NCBI GenBank assembly: GCA_012845835.1
Contig: JABAKD010000023.1
Location: 17,476,751 to 17,540,750, forward strand
Length of the DNA: 64,000 bases
Source of the DNA: Undaria pinnatifida
Lineage: Eukaryota; Sar; Phaeophyceae; Laminariales; Alariaceae
Direction: 5' to 3'
The notes beneath the pieces are model-generated. The model saw nothing but the letters and a program-made list of their open reading frames with translations, had not been told where the DNA came from and did no database searches. Within the stretch, counting starts at the first letter, position 1; each line of letters opens with the position of its first letter. Shown here piece by piece: positions 54,930 through 64,000 of the stretch. Both the position numbers and the translations under genes were made by a program.

Positions 54930-56023
54930 CTGTGACGGCCATTGGAAGGCCCACAAATTTCAAGACGATGATGGCCAGACCCAGACGTCAGTCTCTTGGG
55001 CAGGACGCCCCCTCTACCCCCCCCCCCCCCTCCCACCATCCCCCCTCCCCCCCCCCCCTCGCCCACCTCCCTCCGGCCGCTTAGAGATGCCGACGGTGGA
55101 TGGCGCTGCCGCAGCCTTTGCGCGTCGCTCTGCAACTTTGCGTCTCTCCGTCTCATGCCATTTCCGCATGAACAACTCGGCTCCCTCCTCTACTCTTCGA
55201 AACCACCTGCCGACCTTCTGAGCTGCCTTTCGCCACCCTTCGAATTTCATTCCAAAGACCGACATATACTCCTTCAGATGAGCCAGCCTGTCCTTCTCTT
55301 GCCTCCCTGAGTAGCCCTTACCCCCAACAAGCTCCCCAAACATCATCCTCTGTGGCAGACGCTCCTCCCCCATACGCGCTACGAATCCCGCAACAAAATC
55401 CTCCGTTTGCGCACTAACGCCTCTATGCTCTCGGGAGCTGTCTTGGCAAGCGCATCGGCGTACGATAGGGTGTGGTCGTCGCGCTTCCGTTTCCGCCATC
55501 CAAGGCATCGAAGGAGCATAGAGTGGTGAACCCGTCGTAGCCTGGCATAGTCAGGTTTGTTCGGGCTCCATGTCATGCAACCGTAGAGTAGTGTCTCGAC
55601 CACCTCGGCTTTCAGCGACCGCACCTTCTACCGTAAGCGCACACCCGGGCGATCATAGATTTCCATCTTGTACAGCTGGAAGCACGCCCAAGCCCTTTGA
55701 AGACGCCGCTTTATTTCAATGCTAAGGTCTCTGTCTGCGGTGATAGCCCCGCCCAAGTACACAAACTCGATCGTTTGTTTGTATACCTGGCCGGCCGCAT
55801 TGATTGTGAACGACACCTTCTTCCCACCTTTGGTTTCAGTATACTGGGTCAGCGAAATCTCAAGAGACTCACCCCCCTCGTTGGTGGTAGTACCACGACG
55901 GCTGTGCATGACTTCAGTGCACCCCTCAGGGCTGGTAAGGGGGCCTCGCCGTAGCCACCGCGGAAGACATAACATGCATAACGTAGGTGATTTAGGTTCA
56001 TTTATAATCATTACCCGGGGCAA
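54930..56023 (-). pseudogene. 5'-truncated LINE, C-terminal half of RT protein
   Basis: Three frames on the minus strand line up in order. 56023-55628 has 'QTIEFVYLGGAITADRDLS' (the F-x-Y-L-G motif of LINE RTs), 'IEIKRRLQRAWACFQ' and an upstream linker. 55624-55379 has 'AEVVETLLYGCMTW', 'RLRRVHHSMLLRCLGWRKRK' and 'HTLSYADALAKT'. 55508-55014 has 'VAGFVARMGEERLPQRMMFG', 'HLKEYMSVFGMKFEGWRKAA' and a Gly-rich end. The catalytic half of the RT is missing, typical of incomplete target-primed reverse transcription, and frameshifts separate the parts. This family differs from the R element. The poly-C stretch at 55019-55060 encodes the Gly-rich tail. Confidence 0.8.
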
Positions 56024-56664
56024 CTATGGGTTAGGGTTGTTTGCGGCAAAACTGCCGCATGCACGTCAGCTGTAGCGATAGGGCATTCGTCTCGAATCAT
56101 ACAACTCAGCCCGCACAGTTCGTACCAGAGCAGTCATAAACACGCAGCATAAACACGGCACAGGGCAAACGGCTGTGTTAGCAACGCCCAAAAGGTAGAC
56201 ACAAGCAGGGAAAACGATTAGGTGCCCGTGATCTTTATACGGGCAGCGGCACCCGAGCCCAGCGGCACGTGACCCATCTCCACGCATAGTTTTTCGACTT
56301 AGCCAAAGTCGCGTGTTCTCGCGGATTGCGTGCATGAATAACTATACTGGTGCTCTGTAAGTCGAAGCGGCGGGGTCGTCAACAATAAAGGCCAGATGGC
56401 CGCATACGTTGATCTTCCGCGACTAATGAATCGGCTGCTCAAGTTAGAGTCGCTTCTAACGACCAAACCAAAATTCCAAAAACTTGCTATTTTGGCAAGA
56501 AAACCCGCCAGCACTTTTTCCAAAAAGACGACCAAACTTTCTATCGCCAAACACTGCACATTTGGCATTTTTTTTGTTCTTTTTTGCAAGTTTTCTCGTC
56601 ATAACGCCCTCAGATTATATTCAAACGCCTCACCGCAGCAGCAGCAGGGAGCCAAAGGCACGCC
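56024..56664. other. No gene recognised
   Basis: 56455-56600 contains 'CCAAAAacTTGCtATTTTGG'-type inverted motifs also seen at 57060-57210. Confidence 0.45.
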
Positions 56665-56760
56665 GGCGCTCTCTATGGAGTAAACGCTGGCGCTCTCTAT
56701 GGAGTAAACGCTGGCGCTCTCTATGGAGTAAACGCTGGCGCTCTCTATGGAGTAAACGCT
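56665..56760 (+). repeat. 24-bp minisatellite, four perfect units
   Basis: The unit GGCGCTCTCTATGGAGTAAA plus CGCT is repeated exactly four times, with a partial fifth. The unit length is a multiple of three, so both strands appear open. Perfect identity means recent expansion. Confidence 0.95.
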
Positions 56761-57926
56761 GGCGCAGAAATGACTCCAGGCAGAGCCCATGTACTTCAGA
56801 GGTTGGCAGTCCTTCCAAATTCGCCTGGGAAAGGCTGGGGCGGCTGCTGTTTTCGATTATGTTTCAGCACCCGCTCAAAACGACGCCCGTGTGGCATCCA
56901 CATGGGCCTCACGGCCAGTGTCGCCAGCCCTATATTAGCTGCTGCCAGTGACACCGTGTATCCTCCGTACCTCCCGTTATCAGAAAAGTCAGAGCAAGTC
57001 TAGCGTCGGGCGTCGTGGGGTGGTCTGGTTTGAACAACCTTGTGTTGGCGTTATTGGCCTAAAATGGCAAATGAAATGGCAAATCTCACTTTCCAAGAAC
57101 ATGCCAATGAAGCGGAACGGAAATATCCAAAAAAAACTTTGGCAAGTTCTGTGCTATTTTGCCAAGTCCAAATTTCCAAAAGCTTGCCGAATCGGCAAGA
57201 AACTTGCCAAAAAGTGTCGTCAGAAATGCCCCTTATATCCCTCGCCGCCTCTTCTTTGGACCAATAACCTCTTTTGAGACCCGGGTATGGCGGCCAAACA
57301 AAACGACGATTGCAATTTATCAAGCGACTAGGAGCAGCATGCAGCAGTACGAGAATCATTGTGCTGCACGCGTCTCGCATTACTCCCGACGTTGCAGCTC
57401 AAACGCACTTCTCTACCCCGGCAGCACAGGCTGCTTTGTGTGGCCGATGCTGTAATCGTTTCTGTTGAATAGATCCCCCTTTAAAAATCCCACAGCGGCT
57501 AAGGCCGTAGCTCTCGGCAACTGCGATGTCACACGTGAATGTGACAGATGGTAATGGATTAAAAACCGTAATGGAAACTGTCGTCAGGTGACATCAACCT
57601 ACCATCGCTGAGTCCGTGCCCTCGGAGAGATGCTGACCATCCGAGCGTTGTGGCCGCTTTCGATGTTGGCTTTGATCCGACGTTATATAGCAATGCCGAA
57701 TTGCCCTTGCAAAATATTGTGATGGGCGTAACCATTCAAACCGCAAACTATACGTGGGTAACGGAAGCCGTAATACATTTGGCCGCTATTAAAATAAGCA
57801 ATATGGGCAATTCAAGTATGTAGTTAAGTGCAACCAATCTAGTGTACAATATGCCGCTGTTCAGCATGGCTTGCCGCTGCCCTCGGTTGGTGTATGCTTT
57901 TCTCGCGTTTGGTGTTGCTTCCTTGG
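56761..57926. other. No gene recognised
   Basis: Includes 'CTTGCCGAATCGGCAAG' (about 57181-57197), a hairpin within a cluster of TTGGCAAG motifs. I looked here for the C-terminal kinase motifs of the lipid kinase and did not find them. Confidence 0.45.
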
Positions 57927-60010
57927 CTAAGTTGTGTCGGAACCGACCTCAAAAACTTTGTCCTTGGACAACGCCAAGCAATGTAAAACGAACGGTAGCG
58001 GCTCACCGTAGTATAGTTTGCTGCACCGGCCCCCGACGACCTCGTGCGTCGACCGATCACCGAGCCTTTCAAATCGTAACGCTCTTGCAGCCGTTTTTCC
58101 GTTGAAAATACGTTGGACGAAGCCATAAATATGGTGGACCTGCACCGGCAGACGAAGGGCAAAAACCGAAAGACAACGGAGGGCATCGAGGATAACATCA
58201 TACTACCTTGGGAAGCGAGAAGAATGTCACTGACAATGGTCATTTTCAACACGACGCCGCACATTCCGCCATGTGACCTACGTCAACTATTTAAAAAGCA
58301 AAACGCCCCGGCGACCCACTCCAAATGTCACATTTCGCACCACCCACCGCCACGCGAGGAAACTACAGTGCGCTGAAACACATTGTTATGCAAGGCAGAA
58401 TCGTCCCATAGCCCTGCAACAAAAGAGTACGGCCGACTTTTCGTTATGGTAGCACGAACGCCCCATCACGCCGGGGTGAACAGTAACAAACGGGAACCGG
58501 GGGGAAGGGCTGCAACAATACAACTTCGTCTTGCAACAATGCAAATTCGTCTAGCACGCATCTCAGCGCCCGATTAACTGGCGGCTCGCGTCTGTACCTC
58601 CCCTTCTCTTCGCCTCATTATGTTTGCCTCTCTCCCCCGTTCACCCCTCTCTCTCCTCTTACCGCCGGGAGCTTGGGTCCGTGACGCGATAGACTCCATG
58701 GAAACGGGAGATGAGGGAACCTTGCCTCCGTGTCACGTGCTCTGCGTACCTCGGCAACAATCGCAGCATCGACTCCAGCTCGGACTCCGACTGGTCATTG
58801 TATCAAAAGAGGTGGGGACGGATGCCCCTGTGGGGCTGGGATATAGGTCGAAAGTGCACCCAAACATATACGACAACACCACTTTGTTCGAGTTGCGCTA
58901 TGTGTACTTTTATCACTGAGAAACTATGCAAAACATACACCATGCGATCCAATACAATGAAACCAGTTCAGCGCACAGTACATACACAGCGCACATATGC
59001 AGCGATTGGTCCGAGAAGTACAAATGCGATGCAGGGGGCGTTCGGGATCTTCGCTTTGAAGTTTCGAATCTTCCCTAGCCACTCAGAATAACAACCGACG
59101 CACGCCCACACAGAGAAGCCCGACCAACTCGTCGAAGCTCAAGGCCTGCTGTATTTAGAGACAAATAAAACCCGGAGCACAATGAAATCCTAGGGCGGGT
59201 ACTACAAGCCGTGGCCATCTGTCGGACGTAACCGTTTCACCGCTGTCGTACATAAACAGATCTTACTGATAGAAGCCTTCACAAAATGTAAAACAAACAC
59301 CGCGATGCGTTCGGTTATACCGGGTTTTAGTTCGACGGTGTCCCACCACCATTGCAATCAGTCGCCATCGATGGAGTCCAACAGCGTTACGTATGACACG
59401 TCCCATTCATGGATAACTTAAGTCCTAAAACTACACACAGCGTGTTTAATGACATCAAATCATTATTGTTAACCTCCACTTGCCTGAGTGAATCGCATTT
59501 CAACAGGGGCAGGCCGTTGGAGTGAACTTGTTGCGTAATGTTTTCATGCGTCAACCCGCCGCTATTTCGCGTTCGGACCCCATCAACACATTCACGCCTT
59601 GGGCTCTAGACTAGCTCGGGACTATATACTAGCCTAGTCGGTACGGCCAAAGAATCTCAGTGTTTCGACTACAGCTTCTTCGAAAACAATCACAACCACC
59701 CTTTCTACAAACGCTACATCTGCCTATAGCATATCACCACACCAACGTTATCACCGCCAAAAACACTCACCGCCGTCTTCAACATATACTTTCCGTCCTC
59801 GCTGAACATGAAACTCTGGGCACTCTTGGAGTTTGACGCGTGCGAAATCACCTTCGATCCATCCTGAAGAGACTTTCGGTAGCCAGATGACGACACGCCG
59901 TATATGGCTCGAAGGTACGCTTTGAAAACCCTCGGATTTGCGTGCGCGGAACCGCAAGGGGCATCGTGGCGAGGGACGGGAAATGCGTTGCACGTTCGAC
60001 CTTGAACGCG
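57927..60010 (-). CDS. Phosphatidylinositol-phosphate kinase, split gene, C-lobe not found
   Basis: Exon 1 (59771 to at most 60010) encodes 'NPRVFKAYLRAIYGVSSSGY' and 'NSKSAQSFMFSEDGKYMLKT'. This is the N-lobe with its ATP-binding lysine (in M-L-K-T), and it ends at GCG|GTGAGT. Exon 2 (58663-58790) begins after ACCAG with 'SESELESMLRLLPRYAEHV' and has 'GSLISRFHGVYRV', ending CGGCG|GTAAGA. Exon 3 (58007-58139) begins after GTGCAG with 'STIFMASSNVFSTEK', then 'ERYDLKGSVIGRR', the family's Y-D-L-K-G-S signature, ending ACG|GTGAGC. Phases agree across both introns (980 and 523 bp). A tentative 36-bp exon 4 (57927-57962) would need a 44-bp intron and ends in a stop. The family phosphorylates phosphoinositides at membranes. 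The start codon and the catalytic C-lobe (M-D-Y-S-L-L region) are not visible, so the gene may be truncated or have distant exons. Confidence 0.85.
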
Positions 60011-60284
60011 CTAGCGATCGACACAACAAACGTCCCGAACGAACAGCAGCTACTACCGCTCCTGAGAAAAACCTTCCGCACACTAAAACTACCAAACATC
60101 AATCAACTCTTACCGAAGGCGGGCGCGGCATATGCACAGAACACCATCGGTTCCTTTTCGGTCGTTCTGTTGTTGTCTCCGTCCGTGTCTCTCCGGTCTT
60201 GGTCTACTGCAGGTGGCGCGGGCGAGGATCTGACCTCCGTATAGTCCACCTATCGCACCGTGCAAATGTCAAGGCTTTTCATCA

Positions 60285-60810
60285 TGAAAGATCAACGCGG
60301 TGCGGTTTTTCTATTTACAGAATCCTACGGCGCGGCGCGGTGCGGTGCGGATTTTAAATATTTGTGAATGGTGCGGTGCGGTGCGGTGCGGTGCGGCGCA
60401 GATTTTCGAAATTATGAATTACATGGCGTGGTGCGGACCTTGGCGTTTGATTGTCATACGGAGCCTGGCGATGCGGTGCAGTTAAAATCGTACTTTGCGG
60501 CGCAATAAAAACCAGAAAAAAGGCACTGCACCGTACCTGCACCGTGGGAAGCAGCCTGACTTTAGACCCACTGAGATAATTCCGGTTTCTGTGGATACTT
60601 TCTGTATATATGTTGGTAAGATTTCAATGGTGCGGTTCGGAGCGGATTTTGTTTTTGGGACGCGTACGGTGCAATGCGGTGCGGACTTTTGTTTGGATAT
60701 TTCTACGGTACGGTTTGGTGCGGTTTTGTAAAAACAAAGTTGTATGTTGCGGTGCGACTCGGTATTACGCACCGGACTGCACCGCACCGCATCGTAAAGA
60801 AAAAAACGCG
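60285..60810 (+). repeat. GTGCG-rich low-complexity region
   Basis: Runs of GTGCGGTGCG (60330-60400 densest) alternate with 'GCGGATTTT' and 'CGGTGCGG' and continue thinly to 60810. It lies upstream of the lipid kinase, read on the minus strand. Possible promoter influence is only inference. Confidence 0.7.
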
Positions 60811-62444
60811 CTTTGAAAGGCTTTCCAAAATATTGAAGGTGCCGAAAACCCTATTGTTCGACGGCGAACGAAGAGCTTTTCCAAATACGTACTCAGAAGG
60901 GTAAGTTGGTACATCAAGTTGCCTGAGTTGCTACCTGGATAACGGCTGTACGCCGTATTTTCCTGCCCCTGATTCTACCGAGGTATATCAACCGAATATA
61001 CCATTGGTCCACGCGTACATCCGACGGGTGAGTTGGCACATTGTTCGATAACGACACAAATCTGGGTAGGCGCGTGATTGTTCGGCAATGACTGTGTTGT
61101 GGCATCCCTGATGGTGTAGTAGGTACCCCCTTTAACTACAAAGGCCGATTTCGCGGGTTTGAGAACTCCCAAGTGCATGTCCGTATATGCTCGAAGGGGA
61201 CTCTTGCCAGGAAAAACGACGTGCGGAAACCGCAAGATCGTGATATAAAACAAATACAAGGTTGTGTCTAGTAGGGTAGGTAATGTTCAGGGCATGGTAT
61301 TGGGGTCAATGTCAAGAGTACTCCCTACCCGGGGATATATGCTCAATACGTCATATTACGTCATGAGCTTTATTAACAGAAACATTGCCTGCGTGTGTTG
61401 TGCATGTACCGACTACCAGGGTACTTTTTTACGCTCGACACAAAAGGGTACCCGTTACTTGAGTACATCATGGGAAACCGTCTTTTACCCCAGTATTTTA
61501 CGAATTGGGGTTCAAAGACTACCCCGAGGACGGGTAGAGTACTCGAGGACGGTCATATGCCCTAGAGTAGTCGCATGCTTGTTTTTACCCAGGTGCCAGG
61601 GGGTAGGCTTTACCCGGGTGCGATTTGGCATGGTTTGTCTGGGTAAGAGTTACTTACCCGTGTACGACTTGGTACGTTGTTGTTGTGCATAAAAGGGGTA
61701 TGCTGGCGGCGTGCCCTGTATACCTCACGGCTTTACTACCTAGTACGAAGTGCACAAAGAGCGCCGATATTGAAAAAAAACGTGTTACTGTACGTTTGAC
61801 CTCGTTATTATGGAGGGAGAGAGGGAGACACGAGTACGTGACAGGGTACCAGGTAGAACGTGGTACACGTTGTCTTTGCATGAAAGCGCTTTTTTTATGT
61901 GTTTATGCCGTACTCTGTACCGTGTGACTTTTCCAAACGATTAGTACGCTATACCGCGTACCTATCACCGTACAGTAGTGTCCACCTATTGTGAGCGATT
62001 ACGGTGCAACTCTGTACAGAGCCGTAGTCCAGAGTAATCGTAAGAAAATAACAAAACAAAACCATCAATCGCGGTGGTCTTTCAGTGGAAGTCGAAATCG
62101 TTAGATTCCGGGGGGGTGGGGGGGGGGGAAAGGACACCAGGGGACATACTAAGGACACCCGTTACCCGGGAACAAACGTGTAATCGATACAAAACGTACA
62201 ATGCAGACGCACACTACGTAAAAAAACGACCGTAACACCATGAGAATCGGGTACCCGGCCACATGGGTGGGTTCCGGAACCAGTTAACGCGGCTACCCGA
62301 CTACCCGGGTAAATCATTCAATGCCCCATAGCACGTCATATTACGTGGGCATGGCAATGGATGGCGGTAGCATCGGCAAGATATACCTGTTGGTAGGTTA
62401 TACCCGGGTACCTGAAAGTGTATACGCTACGAAACACACCGTTG
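60811..62444. other. No gene; ACCCGGGTA-rich region
   Basis: Motifs of the form TACCCGGGTA recur more than ten times between 61320 and 62410. 'ACGTCATATTACGT' occurs near 61347 and 62335. A G run lies at 62108-62128. No coding motif was recognised. Confidence 0.5.
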
Positions 62445-62630
62445 CAAAATTCTACCAAAACGACCACAGCAGAAATGCAGAACCCTATGCGCGATAAACA
62501 TGAGGCATGTACCGGGGGGGGAGCAAGGAAGACACCTGTGATCACGGCTTGTCCAAAAGGTCGCTGATGATAAAGGCTCTAACAACGAGTTGAGCTGGGC
62601 AATAAAAATGATATTAAACAAAAGTGCAGT
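62445..62630 (+). repeat. SINE family E, copy 2 (body only)
   Basis: Aligns to the body of 42660-42840 ('GCATGTACCGGGG', 'GCTTGTCCAAAAGGTCGCTG', 'GAGTTGAGCTGggCAATAAA'). The tRNA-like head is missing, as expected for 5' truncation. Confidence 0.7.
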
Positions 62631-64000
62631 TATCACATTGAGCAAGGCCCGAGCGTGAGTCCATTATTTCTCATTTGGAACGTCTCCTCGTAATGGCGTG
62701 AGCACGTGCTTGCCTTGCTCAACATGTTTACTGTCTGTGTGTCTGTCTATCTCTTCAATGCGTGTTTGCGGTCCGTGTATCACGGTGTACTTCAGTGCAA
62801 AGCCGATGTCGACCAACCCCGGCGCCGACAGAAGCGAATGAGCTTACGCAAAGCACTCATATATTTCGCCGCAAGCAGTCTTGACTTGGCCGCAGTGGCC
62901 GTGCTGGACTACGTATTGGACGGTTGAACACCGTTTATTGAGTTGTTCCGCATTCTACAATCAGTGCGCGACGGAGAGAGCAACAACGATAGCAGCTCCA
63001 TCAACCAAGGGGCTGTTCCGACGGATGACCACCAGGTGTGTGATTGGGTAGAGGGTTCGCAACGGCAACGAATGTTAGTTTACGCATTTAAGCTTTCGTT
63101 AAAAAAAAGCTGAACATAACATTTTTCGGCTTGAAAGCAGCAACCAATAAGTGCTCGCGGCAGCAACGACGTTTGCGGAAGCTATTTATAGATAGAACGT
63201 AAGTGTTGAGGTAGGCCACGTGCCCTCCCATGATCCCACTGCGTGGGTGCCCTGTTGGTCGCAGTCTCAAGATTTGTTTCAGCTCAACTCGTGATGTTGC
63301 TGATGCATCTCGAGGTCTGGGATTGTCCAGAGATTTTAAACCCCCAAAAAGAAGTAATCAAGTACTGTTATTCGTCGTGCTGCCCCCCCCCCCCAGTTAA
63401 TCTCTTTATCAGTACGTGCATAGTGGGGTGCGGCGCCGGCCCCGCTGCCACATTGGCGGAGGGGTTACACAGAAAATGGACCGGGAGTTATAACTAAGGG
63501 AATAGCATGCGGAATGGAGTTACGTTTCGGGTAAGACGGCAATTCCTTTGTCAAACAATTCGAACTGCTGAGAGTGTAGGTGGCCGGGGGCGGGAGGGGG
63601 TCCTCGCTGCTGCCAGAAAGTATTTGTTTTTGCTCATTATCATCACCGGTTGGCACGACAACCACTGCTGCATGATGTTTTTATTCTTACGTACGTACGT
63701 CATCGTACTATACCTGGTAAGTACTTGCGCCGCGGGTACTGAACGACTGAGAGAATGTTGTACTGCCACATGCCTAATTTGTACGTATTTGTAGTATGTG
63801 CAAGGATCGGGCGGCGCCGCCTTCGGCGGCCCCGCCCTCATGATTGTTGTTAAAGACGGTGTGAGGAAGAGGGGAGTAAAGGTGAATAGTAATGACTCCT
63901 ACCCAGAGGTTGAAGTGCAATTTGTGTCGGAGAAGATGATATTTTGGAAGAGAATAATGCCGGCGGTTAGCCGACGAAGCGGGCAAACCTCGGAAGGGTG
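62631..64000. other. No gene recognised; GC hairpin near 63.8 kb
   Basis: 63803-63835 has GGCGGCGCCGCCTTCGGCGG-type inverted repeats. A C run lies at 63384-63395. Open frames are short and without motifs. Confidence 0.45.

Noticed and set aside
58100-58264. Extending lipid-kinase exon 3 upstream through 'VVFRFLPFVCRCR'
   Set aside because: It looked kinase-like at first, but the stretch is a pyrimidine-rich intron end before GTGCAG. Exon 2 supplies the correct sequence in phase.

Overview
The window is eukaryotic nuclear DNA, gene-poor and dominated by degenerate transposable elements. The only convincing host gene is a split phosphatidylinositol-phosphate kinase (minus strand, about 57.9-60.0 kb). 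Its exons are 128-240 bp, and its two clear introns are 523 and 980 bp with GT...AG ends. The retroelement mix is a chromodomain Ty3/Gypsy relative, Ngaro-like tyrosine-recombinase elements and a non-LTR element with a restriction-like endonuclease. Together with intron-rich genes this best fits a large-genome stramenopile, a brown alga more likely than an oomycete. A red alga is not excluded. The taxonomic call is inference.

Layout. 0-1.2 kb: CTG/GCT-rich dispersed repeats. 1.67-5.31 kb: an LTR retrotransposon on the minus strand with both 267-268 bp LTRs, Gag, protease and a terminal chromodomain, but with reverse transcriptase and integrase deleted. 6.2-13.7 kb: a decayed Ngaro-like element (Ngaro-1) with Gag, RT (YVDD kept), RNase H and tyrosine recombinase. 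14-20.2 kb: mosaics of short repeats and a 42-bp palindrome. 20.24-21.63 kb: a DNA transposon with 16-bp perfect terminal inverted repeats. 22.4-24.4 kb: a tRNA-like SINE and unassigned sequence.

24.4-36.2 kb holds the most notable feature, here called the R element. It is a very large non-LTR retrotransposon. Its long upstream protein carries one RING finger and several RING-like fingers, including a tandemly duplicated 235-residue module. A reverse transcriptase and a CCHC plus PD-(D/E)XK-like endonuclease follow. It ends in a 711-bp (AAT)n tail that abuts a tRNA-like A-box. The downstream frame runs from 28.68 to 35.09 kb without a frameshift and is broken only by four TAA/TAG codons. The RT catalytic motif is mutated to YLDY.

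36.7-38.3 kb: a G-rich interleaved satellite. 38.3-42.9 kb: dispersed repeats and tRNA-derived SINEs, one cluster being fold-back. 43.9-49.3 kb: Ngaro-2, which has the split-direct-repeat architecture A1-internal-B1-A2-B2, keeps Gag and recombinase remnants, and lacks the whole RT/RNase H block. 49.8-53.3 kb: coiled-coil and Myb/SANT-like fragments on the minus strand. 54.9-56.0 kb: a 5'-truncated LINE. 57.9-60.0 kb: the lipid kinase. 60.3-64 kb: low-complexity and unassigned sequence.

No rRNA, intact tRNA gene, CRISPR array or bacterial-type operon was seen. Most long ORFs lie inside mobile elements and are broken, so this is retrotransposon graveyard sequence around one visible host gene.
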